Positions 1 to 9,086 are shown, counted from the first letter of the stretch. The stretch: 64,000 nt of DNA from Chitinibacter sp046530675 (GCF_046530675.1 NZ_CP172558.1:1426001-1490000); one strand, 5' to 3'. Notes: generated by a model not told the origin, from the sequence alone. Made by a program: numbers and translations.

Positions 1-323
1 CCGACATTCATGTTGATCGGCCTTTTCCCGAACATACGCTGTATACCGTCGCGAAAGCGGGTCTGGTCGCAATGACCAAGTCGCTGGCGCGCGAACTGGC
101 GCCTGCCGTGCGCGTCAATGCCGTCGCGCCGGGGACGAATATCTGGCCAGATGATGGGGGTATATTCACACAGGAAAAGCAGCAAGAGATCTTGGGGTCA
201 ATACCAATGGGGCGTATTGGTCAGCCCGATGATCTGGCTCAGGCGATCCATTTCCTGCTCGAAGCGTCTTATCTGACCGGTGTCGTTTTGCCGGTTGATG
301 GTGGACGCAGCGTCGTTCTGTGA
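1..323 (+). CDS. Pteridine reductase-like SDR, 5' end cut off by the window
   Basis: The reading frame is open from base 3 to the stop at 321-323, so the gene begins upstream of the window. The visible C-terminal part starts DIHVDRPFPEHTLYTVAKAG and carries the short-chain dehydrogenase YxxxK motif (YTVAK), with a following helix KSLAREL and the VNAVAPG segment. The DRPFPEHTLYxxAKA sequence is typical of bacterial pteridine reductases, NADPH enzymes that reduce dihydropteridines or dihydrofolate in the cytoplasm. The end (LTGVVLPVDGGRSVVL) is the normal SDR C-terminus, so nothing is missing at that side. The ATG at 72 lies inside the protein and is not the start. The gene sits just upstream of ttcA, from which it is separated by a hairpin. 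The substrate is inferred from family resemblance. Confidence 0.8.
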   Translation, partial: DIHVDRPFPEHTLYTVAKAGLVAMTKSLARELAPAVRVNAVAPGTNIWPDDGGIFTQEKQQEILGSIPMGRIGQPDDLAQAIHFLLEASYLTGVVLPVDGGRSVVL

Positions 324-395
324 AATTTTTGCCGTCAGTTCGGCGCGACGACAAGGGCAAAATCAGGTAAAATCGTAGCCAATTCAATCACCTAA

Positions 396-418
396 ACGGG
401 GTCGCAGCGCGACCCCGT
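396..418. other. Perfect 10-bp hairpin before ttcA
   Basis: Bases 396-405 (ACGGGGTCGC) pair perfectly with 409-418 around a 3-base loop. No T-run follows, so it is not a classic intrinsic terminator. It overlaps the GTG at 417, which argues against that codon as the ttcA start. It may end or stabilise the upstream SDR transcript or influence ttcA translation; this is inference. Confidence 0.5.
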
Positions 419-428
419 GTGCATTTCC

Positions 429-1373
429 ATGACCGATACCGTAATCAGCCACGAGCAGCAGGACGTCGATGCTGCCAAAAAGCAGCAATACAATTTCAAC
501 AAACTCGCCAAACGGCTGCGCCACCATGTCGGCGACGCGATCAATCATTTCAATATGATCGAGGAAGGCGACCGGATTATGGTCTGTCTGTCTGGCGGCA
601 AAGACAGCTACACCATGCTCGATATTTTGCTCAGCCTGCAAAAATCGGCGCCGATCAATTTTTCGATTGTTGCGGTCAATCTCGACCAGAAGCAGCCGGG
701 TTTTCCCGAGCACGTGCTGCCAACCTATCTGGCCAAGCTCGGCGTTGAATACAAAATCGTCGAAGAAGACACCTATTCGATCGTGACGCGCGTAATCGAG
801 CCGGGCAAAACGACGTGTAGCCTGTGCTCACGCTTGCGGCGCGGTATTTTGTACCGTGTGGCCGACGAGCTGGGCGCGACCAAAATCGCGTTGGGCCATC
901 ATCGTGACGATATTCTGGCGACGCTGTTTTTGAATATGTTTTACGGCGGCAAACTCAAAGGCATGCCGCCGAAGCTGGTGTCGGATGATGGCAAGCATAT
1001 GGTGATTCGCCCGCTGGCTTACTGCAAAGAAAAAGACATCGAGAAATACGCCATCGCGAAAGAATTCCCGATTATTCCGTGCAATCTGTGCGGCTCTCAG
1101 CCGAATCTACAGCGCCAAGTCGTTGGCGATATGCTGCGCGACTGGGATAAACGCTTTCCGGGGCGGCTGGAAAATATGTTCTCGGCGACGTGCAATGTCG
1201 TTCCATCGCATTTGAATGACCCGAAAATCTACAATTTTGTCGGTGCCAAAGCCGATGGTACGCCGCGTGAAGACGGCGATAAGGCATTTGATAAAGAAGA
1301 ATTCAAAGACCCGGCGCGGATTTCGATTTTCGCGACTAAATCCCTGGATAGCGGCTGCGGGAGCGAGAGCTGA
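429..1373 (+). CDS. ttcA: tRNA 2-thiocytidine(32) synthetase TtcA
   Basis: TtcA is the ATP-dependent, [4Fe-4S] enzyme that thiolates cytidine 32 of some tRNAs. The protein has the PP-loop SGGKDS (residues about 55-60), a CSLC pair (about 130 and 133) and CNLCGSQ (about 218), which supply the three cluster-binding cysteines of the family. The HHRDD segment and the RPLAYCKEKDI segment are also characteristic. At 314 residues it is close to the usual length. The ATG at 429 is chosen because the in-frame GTG at 417 is buried in a hairpin; no clear Shine-Dalgarno sequence is seen for either. The stop overlaps the next start by one base (TGATG), so the following gene is probably translationally coupled. 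Confidence 0.93.
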   Translation: MTDTVISHEQQDVDAAKKQQYNFNKLAKRLRHHVGDAINHFNMIEEGDRIMVCLSGGKDSYTMLDILLSLQKSAPINFSIVAVNLDQKQPGFPEHVLPTYLAKLGVEYKIVEEDTYSIVTRVIEPGKTTCSLCSRLRRGILYRVADELGATKIALGHHRDDILATLFLNMFYGGKLKGMPPKLVSDDGKHMVIRPLAYCKEKDIEKYAIAKEFPIIPCNLCGSQPNLQRQVVGDMLRDWDKRFPGRLENMFSATCNVVPSHLNDPKIYNFVGAKADGTPREDGDKAFDKEEFKDPARISIFATKSLDSGCGSES

Positions 1374-2161
1374 TGCTGTTTCGCTCCAAACGGTTTTCCA
1401 AATCGCACGATGACGACATCGTGATCGATGTGTCGGAAGAAGGCGGCATTCGCAAGTTGCACTTTGGTCAGGACGATACGCAAAGCGCGATGAAACTGAA
1501 CGCGCCGAATGAGCTGGTGCTGGCGTATTCGCGCTGTGTATTTGGCAGTCTGTTGTTCCTTGATCCACCCAAAGACATGCTGTTAATCGGTCTGGGTGGC
1601 GGTTCGATTGCCAAGTGGGTATATGAATACCTGTCTGAAACCAAACTCACTTGCGTCGAGCTGCATCAGCAGGTGGTCAATGTTGCGCGCAGCATGTTTT
1701 ATTTGCCGGAAGATGACGAACGTTTGTCAGTATTGACCGCTGATGGTGCTGCGTATGTGTATGGCATGGCTGATGAGTCGGTCGATATGATCATGATGGA
1801 TGCCTACTCATCGACCGGCATCGCGGCACCGTTGGCGAACACCGATTTTTTTCAGGCCTGCAAAAACAAGCTGACCGACAACGGCGTCTTGGCGGTGAAT
1901 TTGTGGAGTATTGATCGAAAATTCGACCAATATTGCGCGCAGATTGCCGAAGTTTTTGATGGTCGCCTGATCTGCCTGCCGGCAAGGCAAAAAGGCAATG
2001 TGATTGCGTTTGCGTTTATGCGCGGCCAAAACAGCCCGCAGTGGGAGCGCTTGGCCGATAAAGCCAAAAAGCTGGAAGAAAAATATGGTTTGGAATTTGG
2101 CGAATTTGTCAGCGATTTGGCCAAAATGAATCCGCATAATGATCGACGTTTGTTTATCTAG
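1373..2161 (+). CDS. Spermidine synthase-fold protein (SAM-dependent)
   Basis: This 262-residue protein has a Rossmann methyltransferase core with motif I GLGGGS (residues 73-78), the acidic strand-2 end CVELHQQVV and an MMDAYSS segment matching the spermidine synthase active-site strand. It therefore belongs to the spermine/spermidine synthase superfamily. It is short of the usual N-terminal beta domain of SpeE, as is common for the many spermidine-synthase-like proteins of uncertain substrate, so aminopropyl transfer is not assured. It overlaps ttcA by one base and is likely co-transcribed with it. A polyamine transporter lies elsewhere in the window (40.2-44.2 kb), but no link between the two is visible. 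Confidence 0.75.
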   Translation: MLFRSKRFSKSHDDDIVIDVSEEGGIRKLHFGQDDTQSAMKLNAPNELVLAYSRCVFGSLLFLDPPKDMLLIGLGGGSIAKWVYEYLSETKLTCVELHQQVVNVARSMFYLPEDDERLSVLTADGAAYVYGMADESVDMIMMDAYSSTGIAAPLANTDFFQACKNKLTDNGVLAVNLWSIDRKFDQYCAQIAEVFDGRLICLPARQKGNVIAFAFMRGQNSPQWERLADKAKKLEEKYGLEFGEFVSDLAKMNPHNDRRLFI

Positions 2162-2291
2162 TGAATCAGTAAGGCGTGGGGGTGAGCTGCTTTGTCTTTG
2201 CTCCTCCCCCTTACTCCTCACAGATAATGGTTTTCAAGTGCGCCCGGATGTGAAAAAATTAAGGTAATCAACGAACAAAATAGGTAGTTTT

Positions 2292-2795
2292 ATGCTCGAC
2301 CGTGACGGCTATCGGCCAAACGTCGGCATCATCATTATCAATCGTCACAATCAGGTGTTTTGGGGTAAACGGGTGCGCGAGCACTCTTGGCAGTTTCCGC
2401 AAGGCGGAATCAAGCAGGGGGAAACCCCTGAGCAAGCCATGTTTCGTGAGTTGGCCGAAGAAGTCGGCCTGTCGCCCGAACATGTCGAAATTGTCGGCCG
2501 AACGCGCGATTGGGTGAAATATGATGTGCCGGCCAACTGGGTGCGCCGCGAATGGCGCGGCACCTATAAGGGTCAAAAGCAGATCTGGTTTTTGTTGCGG
2601 CTGGTCGGAAAAGACTCCGATGTGTGTTTGCGCAAAACGACGCACCCCGAGTTTGATGCTTGGCGCTGGAATGAATACTGGTCACCGCTGGACGCAGTGA
2701 TCGAATTCAAGCGGGGTGTTTATGAAGCTGCATTGAGTGAATTGGCCAGATTGATCGGCCAGAAACAGGCTCCGCCAGTCGTGGGCGGAAATTGA
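2292..2795 (+). CDS. rppH: RNA pyrophosphohydrolase RppH (Nudix)
   Basis: RppH removes pyrophosphate from the 5' end of triphosphorylated RNA and so triggers mRNA decay in the cytoplasm. The protein begins MLDRDGYRPNVGIIIIN, the standard RppH/NudH start, and has the Nudix box from residue 38 (GG) through the catalytic helix REL-AEE (residues 52-57) ending in VGL. The WQFPQGG segment and the C-terminal WRWNEYW motif are also family features. Length (167 residues) is normal for betaproteobacteria. It is followed closely by a strong intrinsic terminator. The 130 bases upstream contain a GC-rich imperfect hairpin (around 2172-2215) but no gene. Confidence 0.93.
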   Translation: MLDRDGYRPNVGIIIINRHNQVFWGKRVREHSWQFPQGGIKQGETPEQAMFRELAEEVGLSPEHVEIVGRTRDWVKYDVPANWVRREWRGTYKGQKQIWFLLRLVGKDSDVCLRKTTHPEFDAWRWNEYWSPLDAVIEFKRGVYEAALSELARLIGQKQAPPVVGGN

Positions 2796-2810
2796 AGCTG
2801 AACTGAATAA

Positions 2811-2837
2811 CGGGTGGCCAACGCTGCCCGTTTTTTT
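2811..2837 (+). terminator. Rho-independent terminator of rppH
   Basis: An 8-bp stem (CGGGTGGC paired with GCTGCCCG, two wobble pairs) with loop CAAC is followed by seven T. It ends only 11 bases before the pilS start, so the pilS transcript must begin within or before it or depend on read-through. Confidence 0.85.
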
Positions 2838-2848
2838 ATCTGCAGAAT

Positions 2849-4432
2849 ATGAACCTCAAACACCGCAGTATCAGTGATAACCACTGGCGTTCGCTCGCCT
2901 TGTTCAATGTCTTTCGCTTGCTGATCATCATTGGCCTGATGGTCGGGATGCTGACCTTATCGCGCAATCCATTGCTTGATTCGGCCAATTTGCAGCTGGT
3001 TCCGCCGACGTTGGGTGTGTATACGCTATTTGCCCTGTTTTTTACTTGGGCGATTCGCCAGCGCAAGCCTAGCTTTGATTTGCAGCTGTCGTTTCAGGTG
3101 ATGGTCGATGTCATGATGATCGTGCTGCTGATGCATCTGGGGGGCGGAATCAAAAGTGGCTTGGGGATCTTGCTCTTACCCTATCTGGCCGCTGCCGGTT
3201 TGATTGCCCGCGGGCGGATGACGCTGTTTCATGCGTCGATGGCAACGATTGCGCTGCTGCTGGAGCTGGTCTGGCAATACTTGTCCGGGGATGCAGCCGA
3301 TGTTAACTCGACTTCAAGTGCTCTGCTGTCGGTTGCCAGCTTTGCTGTGGCCTGGCTGGCGTTTCGTCTGTCGCGTTATGCCGAAGAAAACCGGGTGTTG
3401 GCCGAACAGCGTAGCGTCGATCTGGCGAATCTGGCGCAAGTCAATGCACGGATTTTGCAGGACGTTTCCGACGGTGTTTTTGTCGTCGACGAGCAAAATA
3501 TCATTCGACAGTATAACGAGCAGGCAGCCCGTTTAACCGGCTTGAAACCGGCTATCGGTTCTTCGCTTTACGCCGATGTGCCTGAATTGGCAACGCCGCT
3601 GATACGCTGGCGCTCGCAACCGGGTGTTGCCACCGAGCTGGTGCAAACCGCGGGTGGGCGCAATACTCTGCGAGCGCGCTTTGTTCCGCTGAGCTCGGAT
3701 GGAAACGGCAATGTGCTGATTTATCTGGAAGACATGGCGCGGCTGCGCCGCGAAGCGCAGCAACTGAAGTTGGCTGCGCTAGGTCGCTTGACGGCCAATT
3801 TGGCGCATGAAATCCGCAATCCCTTGGGGGCGATCAGTCAGGCGGCCGAGCTGCTGCGCGAAGAGGTGCCGGAAAACGCGGTGCTGCAAAAATTAACGCG
3901 TATTATTAATGACAATAGTTTGCGGCTTGAGCGTATGGTCAAAGAAGTGCTTGAGCTGAACCGGCGCGACCGCGTGACGCGGCAAGAAATCCGTCTGGCT
4001 GACTGGCTGATGACATTTAACGAGCAATTTACCCTGCAGGAAAAAATCCAGCAGCCGATTCAGATTGAATGTGATCGCAAAGTACTGGTGCATTTTGATT
4101 CCGGACATTTGCAACAAGTATTATGGAATCTGGCTCGCAATGGCTGGCGTTATTGCTCCCAACGGGCTGGCAGCCTGCAGATCATTGTGACCCGGCAACA
4201 TGATTTCTGGGTGCTCGATGTACTCAACGACGGCCCCTCAGTGCCGACGGATGCCTTATCGCAATTGTTTGAGCCATTCTTTACGACCGACAGCAAGGGA
4301 ACCGGGCTCGGTTTGTATATTGCCCGAGAAATATGCGCCGCCAATGGCGCTTTGCTTGAATACCTCGCACCGCCAAGAGGCGGGGCATGTTTCCGAATTG
4401 TTTTTGAGTATAGCGATGGCCAAAAAATCTAA
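2849..4432 (+). CDS. pilS: PilS-type membrane sensor histidine kinase
   Basis: This 527-residue kinase has an N-terminal region of about six hydrophobic segments (residues 15-175), the layout of the PilS sensor, then a PAS domain (about 200-295), a HisKA domain with LAHEIRNPLGAI (phospho-accepting His320) and a HATPase domain ending with GTGLGLYIA. PilS phosphorylates the sigma-54 activator PilR to control type IV pilin transcription. The downstream gene is such an activator and overlaps this gene by 17 bases, so they form one operon. No pilin genes are in the window, so pilus control rests on family resemblance. The same order, followed by ampD, is familiar from betaproteobacterial genomes. 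Confidence 0.85.
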   Translation: MNLKHRSISDNHWRSLALFNVFRLLIIIGLMVGMLTLSRNPLLDSANLQLVPPTLGVYTLFALFFTWAIRQRKPSFDLQLSFQVMVDVMMIVLLMHLGGGIKSGLGILLLPYLAAAGLIARGRMTLFHASMATIALLLELVWQYLSGDAADVNSTSSALLSVASFAVAWLAFRLSRYAEENRVLAEQRSVDLANLAQVNARILQDVSDGVFVVDEQNIIRQYNEQAARLTGLKPAIGSSLYADVPELATPLIRWRSQPGVATELVQTAGGRNTLRARFVPLSSDGNGNVLIYLEDMARLRREAQQLKLAALGRLTANLAHEIRNPLGAISQAAELLREEVPENAVLQKLTRIINDNSLRLERMVKEVLELNRRDRVTRQEIRLADWLMTFNEQFTLQEKIQQPIQIECDRKVLVHFDSGHLQQVLWNLARNGWRYCSQRAGSLQIIVTRQHDFWVLDVLNDGPSVPTDALSQLFEPFFTTDSKGTGLGLYIAREICAANGALLEYLAPPRGGACFRIVFEYSDGQKI

Positions 4433-5786
4433 AGCCTTACCCAGAGTGCTTGTCGTCGACGACGAAGCCGATCTGGCTGATCTGCTGGAATTGACCCTCT
4501 TGAAAATGGGGCTGGACGTCGTCAAGGCCAGCGGCGTCGTGATGGCCAAAGCGCAGCTTGATAAAGCGCATTTTGACTTATGCCTATCCGATATGCGGAT
4601 GCCTGATGGCGAAGGTCTGGAACTGGTTCGGCATATTCAGGCGCGCAAACTCGATGTGCCGATTGCGATTCTGACCGCCTATGGCAGTACCGAAAATGCG
4701 ATTGCCGCACTCAAGGCGGGGGCCTTCGATTATCTGGCCAAGCCGGTGGCGCTCGAGCAGCTGCGTACACTGGTGAAGTCGGCCTTGAAGCTCGATTCGC
4801 CCGAAGTCACCGAGGTGGTTAACGACAGTCCCTTGCTGGGCAATTCGCCGGCTTTATTGCATGTACTGGGTCTGGTCGACAAACTCGCACGCAATCTGGC
4901 ACCAGTTTATATCACTGGCGAATCCGGTTCGGGTAAAGAGCGGGCGGCACGGCTGATTCATGCCAAATCGGCGCGCGCTGACAAACCGTTCATTGCCGTC
5001 AATTGCGGCGCCATTCCCGAAAATCTGATGGAGAGCGAGTTTTTTGGTTATCGCAAAGGGGCTTTTACCGGCGCGAATGAAGACCGGGAAGGTTTCTTTC
5101 AGGCCGCCAACGGCGGCACGCTGTTTCTCGATGAAGTGGCCGATTTACCGCTGGCGATGCAGGTGAAATTATTGCGCGCGATTCAGGAGCGAAAAGTGCG
5201 CCAGATTGGCGGCACCAGCGAGCTCGACGTTGATGTGCGGATTATTTCGGCGACGCATCAGAATCTGAGCCGTTGTGTCGAAGCCGGCAAATTCAGGCAG
5301 GATTTGTATTACCGTCTGAATGTGATCGAGCTGACCATGCCGCCGCTGCGCGAAATGGGCGACGATATTTTGCTGATCGCGCAAGCCGTGCTGAAAAAGC
5401 TCGCGCTGCGTCATCGCATGAGTCTGCCCGAATTGCAGCCCGATGCCCAGGCGGCGCTGCGCAACTATGACTACCCAGGCAATGTTCGCGAACTGGAAAA
5501 CCTGCTGGAGCGGGCACTGACTTTGTCCGATGGTTTACACATTTATGCTGACGATTTGCATATTGTGCAAACAGTCGCTGAACGCGCTGAAGCCCAGGCG
5601 GCCAATCTGGGCGATACCTACCCCTTGCAGGACTATCTGGATCGGGTCGAAAAAACCGCAATTATGGCCGCGTTGGATAAAACCCATTTCAACCGTACCC
5701 AGGCGGCCAAACTGCTGGGGATTACTTTTCGCAGTATGCGTTACCGGCTCGACAGGCTGGGAATTACGCAGGGCAGTGATGATTGA
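4416..5786 (+). CDS. pilR: PilR-type sigma-54-dependent response regulator
   Basis: This 456-residue NtrC-family activator has a receiver domain (phospho-acceptor Asp59 in SDMRMPDGEG, conserved Lys in AKPV), an AAA+ domain with Walker A GESGSGKE (168-175) and the sigma-54 contact loop GAFTGA (215-220), and a C-terminal Fis-type helix-turn-helix (NRTQAAKLLGITFRSMRYRL). It would activate sigma-54 promoters, classically pilA. The frame is open upstream to 4200, but the ATG at 4416 is chosen because it starts MAKKSKALPRVLVVDDEAD at the expected receiver boundary and overlaps the end of pilS by 17 bases. The remaining upstream part is pilS read in another frame. Confidence 0.88.
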   Translation: MAKKSKALPRVLVVDDEADLADLLELTLLKMGLDVVKASGVVMAKAQLDKAHFDLCLSDMRMPDGEGLELVRHIQARKLDVPIAILTAYGSTENAIAALKAGAFDYLAKPVALEQLRTLVKSALKLDSPEVTEVVNDSPLLGNSPALLHVLGLVDKLARNLAPVYITGESGSGKERAARLIHAKSARADKPFIAVNCGAIPENLMESEFFGYRKGAFTGANEDREGFFQAANGGTLFLDEVADLPLAMQVKLLRAIQERKVRQIGGTSELDVDVRIISATHQNLSRCVEAGKFRQDLYYRLNVIELTMPPLREMGDDILLIAQAVLKKLALRHRMSLPELQPDAQAALRNYDYPGNVRELENLLERALTLSDGLHIYADDLHIVQTVAERAEAQAANLGDTYPLQDYLDRVEKTAIMAALDKTHFNRTQAAKLLGITFRSMRYRLDRLGITQGSDD

Positions 5787-5792
5787 TCTTAT

Positions 5793-5841
5793 GGGTATTG
5801 CTCTGTATGTATTTTTTTATATGGCTTTTGGCGATATACCC
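5793..5841. repeat. 49-bp GGGTAT...ATACCC intergenic element, copy 1
   Basis: The element begins GGGTATTGCT and ends GCGATATACCC, giving terminal inverted repeats GGGTAT/ATACCC about 37 bases apart. It fills most of the pilR-ampD gap. It is one of eight similar elements in the window. Confidence 0.5.
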
Positions 5842-5860
5842 TTGAGTAAGGTGTTGAGTA

Positions 5861-6439
5861 ATGCATGATTACCGGATTGATTCTGCGGGCTGGTGTCTCA
5901 AAGCTCGGCAAGTGGCCAGCCCCAATTGCGATGAGCGCACCACTGCGGTGGATATGGTCGTGATCCACAATATTCATTTGCCACCCCAAGCCGCGGGAGC
6001 GACTGAATTTGGTGGCGAAGACATCGAGCGCCTGTTTACCAATCGCCTGAATCCTGCCGACCATGAAAGTTATGCCGAGTTGGCCAAGCTGCGCGTTTCG
6101 GCGCATTTTCTGATCCGGCGTGACGGCGAGTTGATCCAGTTTGTTTCCTGCAATCAGCGAGCCTGGCATGCAGGGGTATCGTGCTGGCAAGGGCGCGAAC
6201 GCTGTAATGATTTTTCGGTGGGTATAGAGCTGGAAGGCTCGGATTTCGTGCCATTCGAAGCAATACAGTATGCGGTATTGGAAAAACTCTTGTCAGCATT
6301 GACCGAGCGCTATCCGGTACAGCATCTGGTCGGGCATCAGGAGATTGCGCCGGAACGTAAAAGCGATCCGGGGCCTTTTTTTGACTGGGCAAAACTGGCT
6401 AATCAATTCGGGCAATTACGCCAGACTGCCGTAGAGTGA
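5861..6439 (+). CDS. ampD: 1,6-anhydro-N-acetylmuramyl-L-alanine amidase AmpD
   Basis: AmpD is a cytoplasmic zinc amidase that cleaves the lactyl-amide bond of anhydro-muropeptides during peptidoglycan recycling and thereby affects AmpR-type beta-lactamase induction. The 192-residue protein has the N-acetylmuramoyl-L-alanine amidase type 2 fold: VVIHNIHLPP near the start (first zinc His), SAHFLIRRDGELIQFV, RAWHAGVSCWQGR (second His), the SVGIELEGSD strand, and VGHQEIAPERKSDPGPFFDW with the last His and Asp. These match AmpD well. The start at 5861 gives MHDYRIDSAGW. It follows pilSR in the same direction, separated by a dispersed element. Confidence 0.95.
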   Translation: MHDYRIDSAGWCLKARQVASPNCDERTTAVDMVVIHNIHLPPQAAGATEFGGEDIERLFTNRLNPADHESYAELAKLRVSAHFLIRRDGELIQFVSCNQRAWHAGVSCWQGRERCNDFSVGIELEGSDFVPFEAIQYAVLEKLLSALTERYPVQHLVGHQEIAPERKSDPGPFFDWAKLANQFGQLRQTAVE

Positions 6440-6509
6440 AAACAAGGTTGATTTTGCTGCATCGCCGCAACGCGGGCTGTGAAATCATGTATTTAAGTGT
6501 CTGCGGGCT

Positions 6510-6515
6510 TATAAT
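6510..6515 (+). promoter_or_regulatory. Possible -10 element of kup
   Basis: A perfect TATAAT lies 29 bases before the kup start, inside a GCGGGCTTATAATCCGC context. No good -35 hexamer is seen 16-18 bases upstream, so this is a weak call. Confidence 0.3.
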
Positions 6516-6544
6516 CCGCTTCCCGTTTCGGACGAAAGAAACTC

Positions 6545-8437
6545 ATGTCTGCTCAACAAATGCACGACCCGAAAAAACTCACCGGCCTGGTCGTTGGCGC
6601 GATTGGTGTGGTTTATGGCGACATCGGAACGAGTCCGCTGTATACGCTGAAAGAATGTTTTAATGGCCATGTCCAGCTCGATCTGAATGCCTTCAATGTG
6701 ATGGGGATTTTGTCGCTGATTTTCTGGGGGCTGATGCTGGTCGTTTCGCTCAAGTATATCGCGGTGATTTTGCAGGCCGATAACCGGGGTGAGGGCGGGA
6801 TTCTGGCGCTGATGGCGCTGGCTTTGCGCAGTGCAATCGACAATAAAAGCAAGGCTTTGAAATTGGCGGTACTGGGCATTTTTGGTGCAGCACTGTTTTC
6901 AGGTGAAAGTATCATTACTCCGGCGATTTCTGTGCTGTCGGCGCTGGAAGGAATCAGTATCGTTTCGCATACGCTGGAGCCTTATATTTTGCCGCTGGCG
7001 ATTGCCATCATGATTGTGCTGTTTGCGGTGCAATCGCGAGGCACAGCCTTGGTCGGCAAGCTGTTTGGTCCGATCATGGTGACGTGGTTTGTCGTGCTGG
7101 CGATATTGGGCATCATCAATATCATTAAAGCGCCGCAAGTGCTGGCATCGGTGAATCCGCTCTATGCTATCCAGTTTTTTCTTGCCCATCCCTGGGTGAG
7201 TTTTGTTCTGCTCGGTGCTGTGGTGTTATGCCTGACCGGTGTCGAAGCACTGTATGCCGACATGGGACATTTTGGCCGACCCGCAATCCGTTATGCCTGG
7301 TTTATTCTGGTGCTGCCTGCGCTGCTGCTGAATTATTACGGGCAGGGCGCTTTGCTGATGACAAATCCGGATGCGATAGGCAATCCATTCTATTATTTGG
7401 CGCCAAGCTGGGCGCTGATTCCCTTGGTCGTGCTCTCGACGATGGCAACGGTGATCGCATCGCAAGCGGTGATTTCCGGCGCATTTTCGGTCGCCAACCA
7501 GGCGATTCAGCTCGGGTTTTGTCCGCGCATGGATATACACCACACTTCCGAGCGTGAAATGGGCCAGATTTATATTCCCGGGATTAACTGGTTCTTGCTG
7601 TTATCAGTCATTGCCCTGATTCTGGCATTTCGTTCATCAAGCAATCTGGCCGCCGCTTATGGTTTTGCTGTGACTTGTACGATGGTGATGACGACGCTGC
7701 TGGCTTTTGTCGTTGCTGGTCATTACTTTAAAGGGCGCAAGAAAATGGCTTACTGGTCATTACTCGCGTTCTTGCTGGTGATCGATTTGGCGTTTTTCTC
7801 GGCCAATATCCTCAAACTGCATGAGGGTGGCTGGTTTCCGTTATTGATTGGTCTGATTGCATTTACGCTGATGATGACTTGGAAACGGGGACGCGAGCTA
7901 CTGTCGGCCAAACTGCGTGAAGGCGAAATGCCACTGGTTGGCTTTGTCGAAAGCCTAGAGTCGAGCCCGCCTCAGCGCGTTGAAGGTTTGTCGATTTTCA
8001 TGACGGCTAGCGCTGATTCAGTGCCGCATGCCTTATTGCATAATTTGAAGCACAACAAAGTATTGCATGAGCAGGTTGTGTTTCTGACTATTCAAACTGA
8101 TGACATTCCGTTTGTACCGAGTCGAGAGCGGGTGGTTGTCCGGAAAATGGGCGAAACTTTCTATCAGGTAATTGCAACCTTTGGTTTCAAAGAAGAGCCG
8201 AGTGTACCGCTGGTCTTGCAGCAAGTAGCGCTGCTGCAGCCTGAGCTGGTGCTTGATGAAATGAATACTTCGTTCTTCCTGTCGCGCGAAACCATTGTCG
8301 AGGCCAAATATCCGTCGATGAGCTGGTGGCGTCGCCGCCTGTTCAGTTTGATGAGCCGCAATGCCACCCGCGTGACCAACTTCTTCAAGATTCCGCCGAA
8401 CAGGGTTGTCGAGATGGGTATGCAGGTCGAGTTGTAA
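6545..8437 (+). CDS. kup: Low-affinity potassium uptake transporter Kup
   Basis: Kup (formerly TrkD) is an inner-membrane K+:H+ symporter. The 630-residue protein begins, after a short cytoplasmic tail, with the family signature GAIGVVYGDIGTSPLYTLKE, has about twelve hydrophobic helices up to about residue 460 (including GGILALMALALR and the GVEALYADMGHFG motif), and ends in the hydrophilic C-terminal domain with VVVRKMGETFYQV and FFLSRETIV. Length matches the family. It is a single-gene unit: a possible promoter lies in the 105-base gap after ampD, and the gene converges on the HAD gene 11 bases beyond its stop. Confidence 0.95.
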   Translation: MSAQQMHDPKKLTGLVVGAIGVVYGDIGTSPLYTLKECFNGHVQLDLNAFNVMGILSLIFWGLMLVVSLKYIAVILQADNRGEGGILALMALALRSAIDNKSKALKLAVLGIFGAALFSGESIITPAISVLSALEGISIVSHTLEPYILPLAIAIMIVLFAVQSRGTALVGKLFGPIMVTWFVVLAILGIINIIKAPQVLASVNPLYAIQFFLAHPWVSFVLLGAVVLCLTGVEALYADMGHFGRPAIRYAWFILVLPALLLNYYGQGALLMTNPDAIGNPFYYLAPSWALIPLVVLSTMATVIASQAVISGAFSVANQAIQLGFCPRMDIHHTSEREMGQIYIPGINWFLLLSVIALILAFRSSSNLAAAYGFAVTCTMVMTTLLAFVVAGHYFKGRKKMAYWSLLAFLLVIDLAFFSANILKLHEGGWFPLLIGLIAFTLMMTWKRGRELLSAKLREGEMPLVGFVESLESSPPQRVEGLSIFMTASADSVPHALLHNLKHNKVLHEQVVFLTIQTDDIPFVPSRERVVVRKMGETFYQVIATFGFKEEPSVPLVLQQVALLQPELVLDEMNTSFFLSRETIVEAKYPSMSWWRRRLFSLMSRNATRVTNFFKIPPNRVVEMGMQVEL

Positions 8438-8448
8438 GCTAGGGTCTG

Positions 8449-9081
8449 TTATTGCCTAAAAGCGATCAGCTGATGCAGTTGTGTCATTGCCCGATCTGCT
8501 GCTGGATGATTACGCTGCCCCGGTCTGAGCCAGATGGTCTGCATGCCCAGTTTTTTGGCGGTGAGCAGATTGTCGAGGCTGTCCTCGACCATGATGCAAT
8601 CACGCGCCTGTAGCCTAAATTGCGCCAGCATTGCGCGAAAAGCACCGGTATGCGGTTTGGGTTGCAGTTTGAGCGTATCGACTGCGGCAATGCCGGAAAA
8701 ATGCCGCATGATGCCCAGCTCGATCAGCATCATTTCGGCGTAGGCCAGAGGGCCGTTGGTGAACAGATACTTTTTTCCGGGTAGGCGTGCCAGTGTCGTC
8801 TTGAGCCGCGGCATTGGGTGCAATGACTGCCGCAACTGCGCTAAAGGATGACTGGCAGCGAGAAAGTGGTGCGGATTGACTTCGGGGTGGTGTCGGCGTA
8901 GTCCGAGCAAGGTTGCGCCATAGCGCCGCCAATAATCCTGCCTGAGCTGGTTGGCGTGCTGATGCGAGAGCGATAGCTCTGTCTGCAACCATTGCGTCAT
9001 CGCCGTATCAATGACGGGAAAAGCATGACGGCTGGCGTCATGCAAGGTGTTGTCGAGGTCGAAAATCCAGTTTACAGGCAT
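8449..9081 (-). CDS. HAD-superfamily pyrimidine 5'-nucleotidase-like phosphatase
   Basis: The 210-residue protein starts MPVNWIFDLDNTLHDAS, giving HAD motif I DLDNT with the catalytic Asp. Motif II is in YLFTNGP and motif III/IV in IMVEDSLDNL. The cap region and the early HDAS sequence fit the SDT1/pyrimidine 5'-nucleotidase-like branch of subfamily IA, which dephosphorylates nucleotides or other small phospho-compounds in the cytoplasm. The true substrate is unknown. It is transcribed leftward, converging on kup, and lies just downstream of the terminator of the CBS-domain gene. Confidence 0.8.
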   Translation of the reverse strand: MPVNWIFDLDNTLHDASRHAFPVIDTAMTQWLQTELSLSHQHANQLRQDYWRRYGATLLGLRRHHPEVNPHHFLAASHPLAQLRQSLHPMPRLKTTLARLPGKKYLFTNGPLAYAEMMLIELGIMRHFSGIAAVDTLKLQPKPHTGAFRAMLAQFRLQARDCIMVEDSLDNLLTAKKLGMQTIWLRPGQRNHPAADRAMTQLHQLIAFRQ

Positions 9082-9086
9082 GAAAA

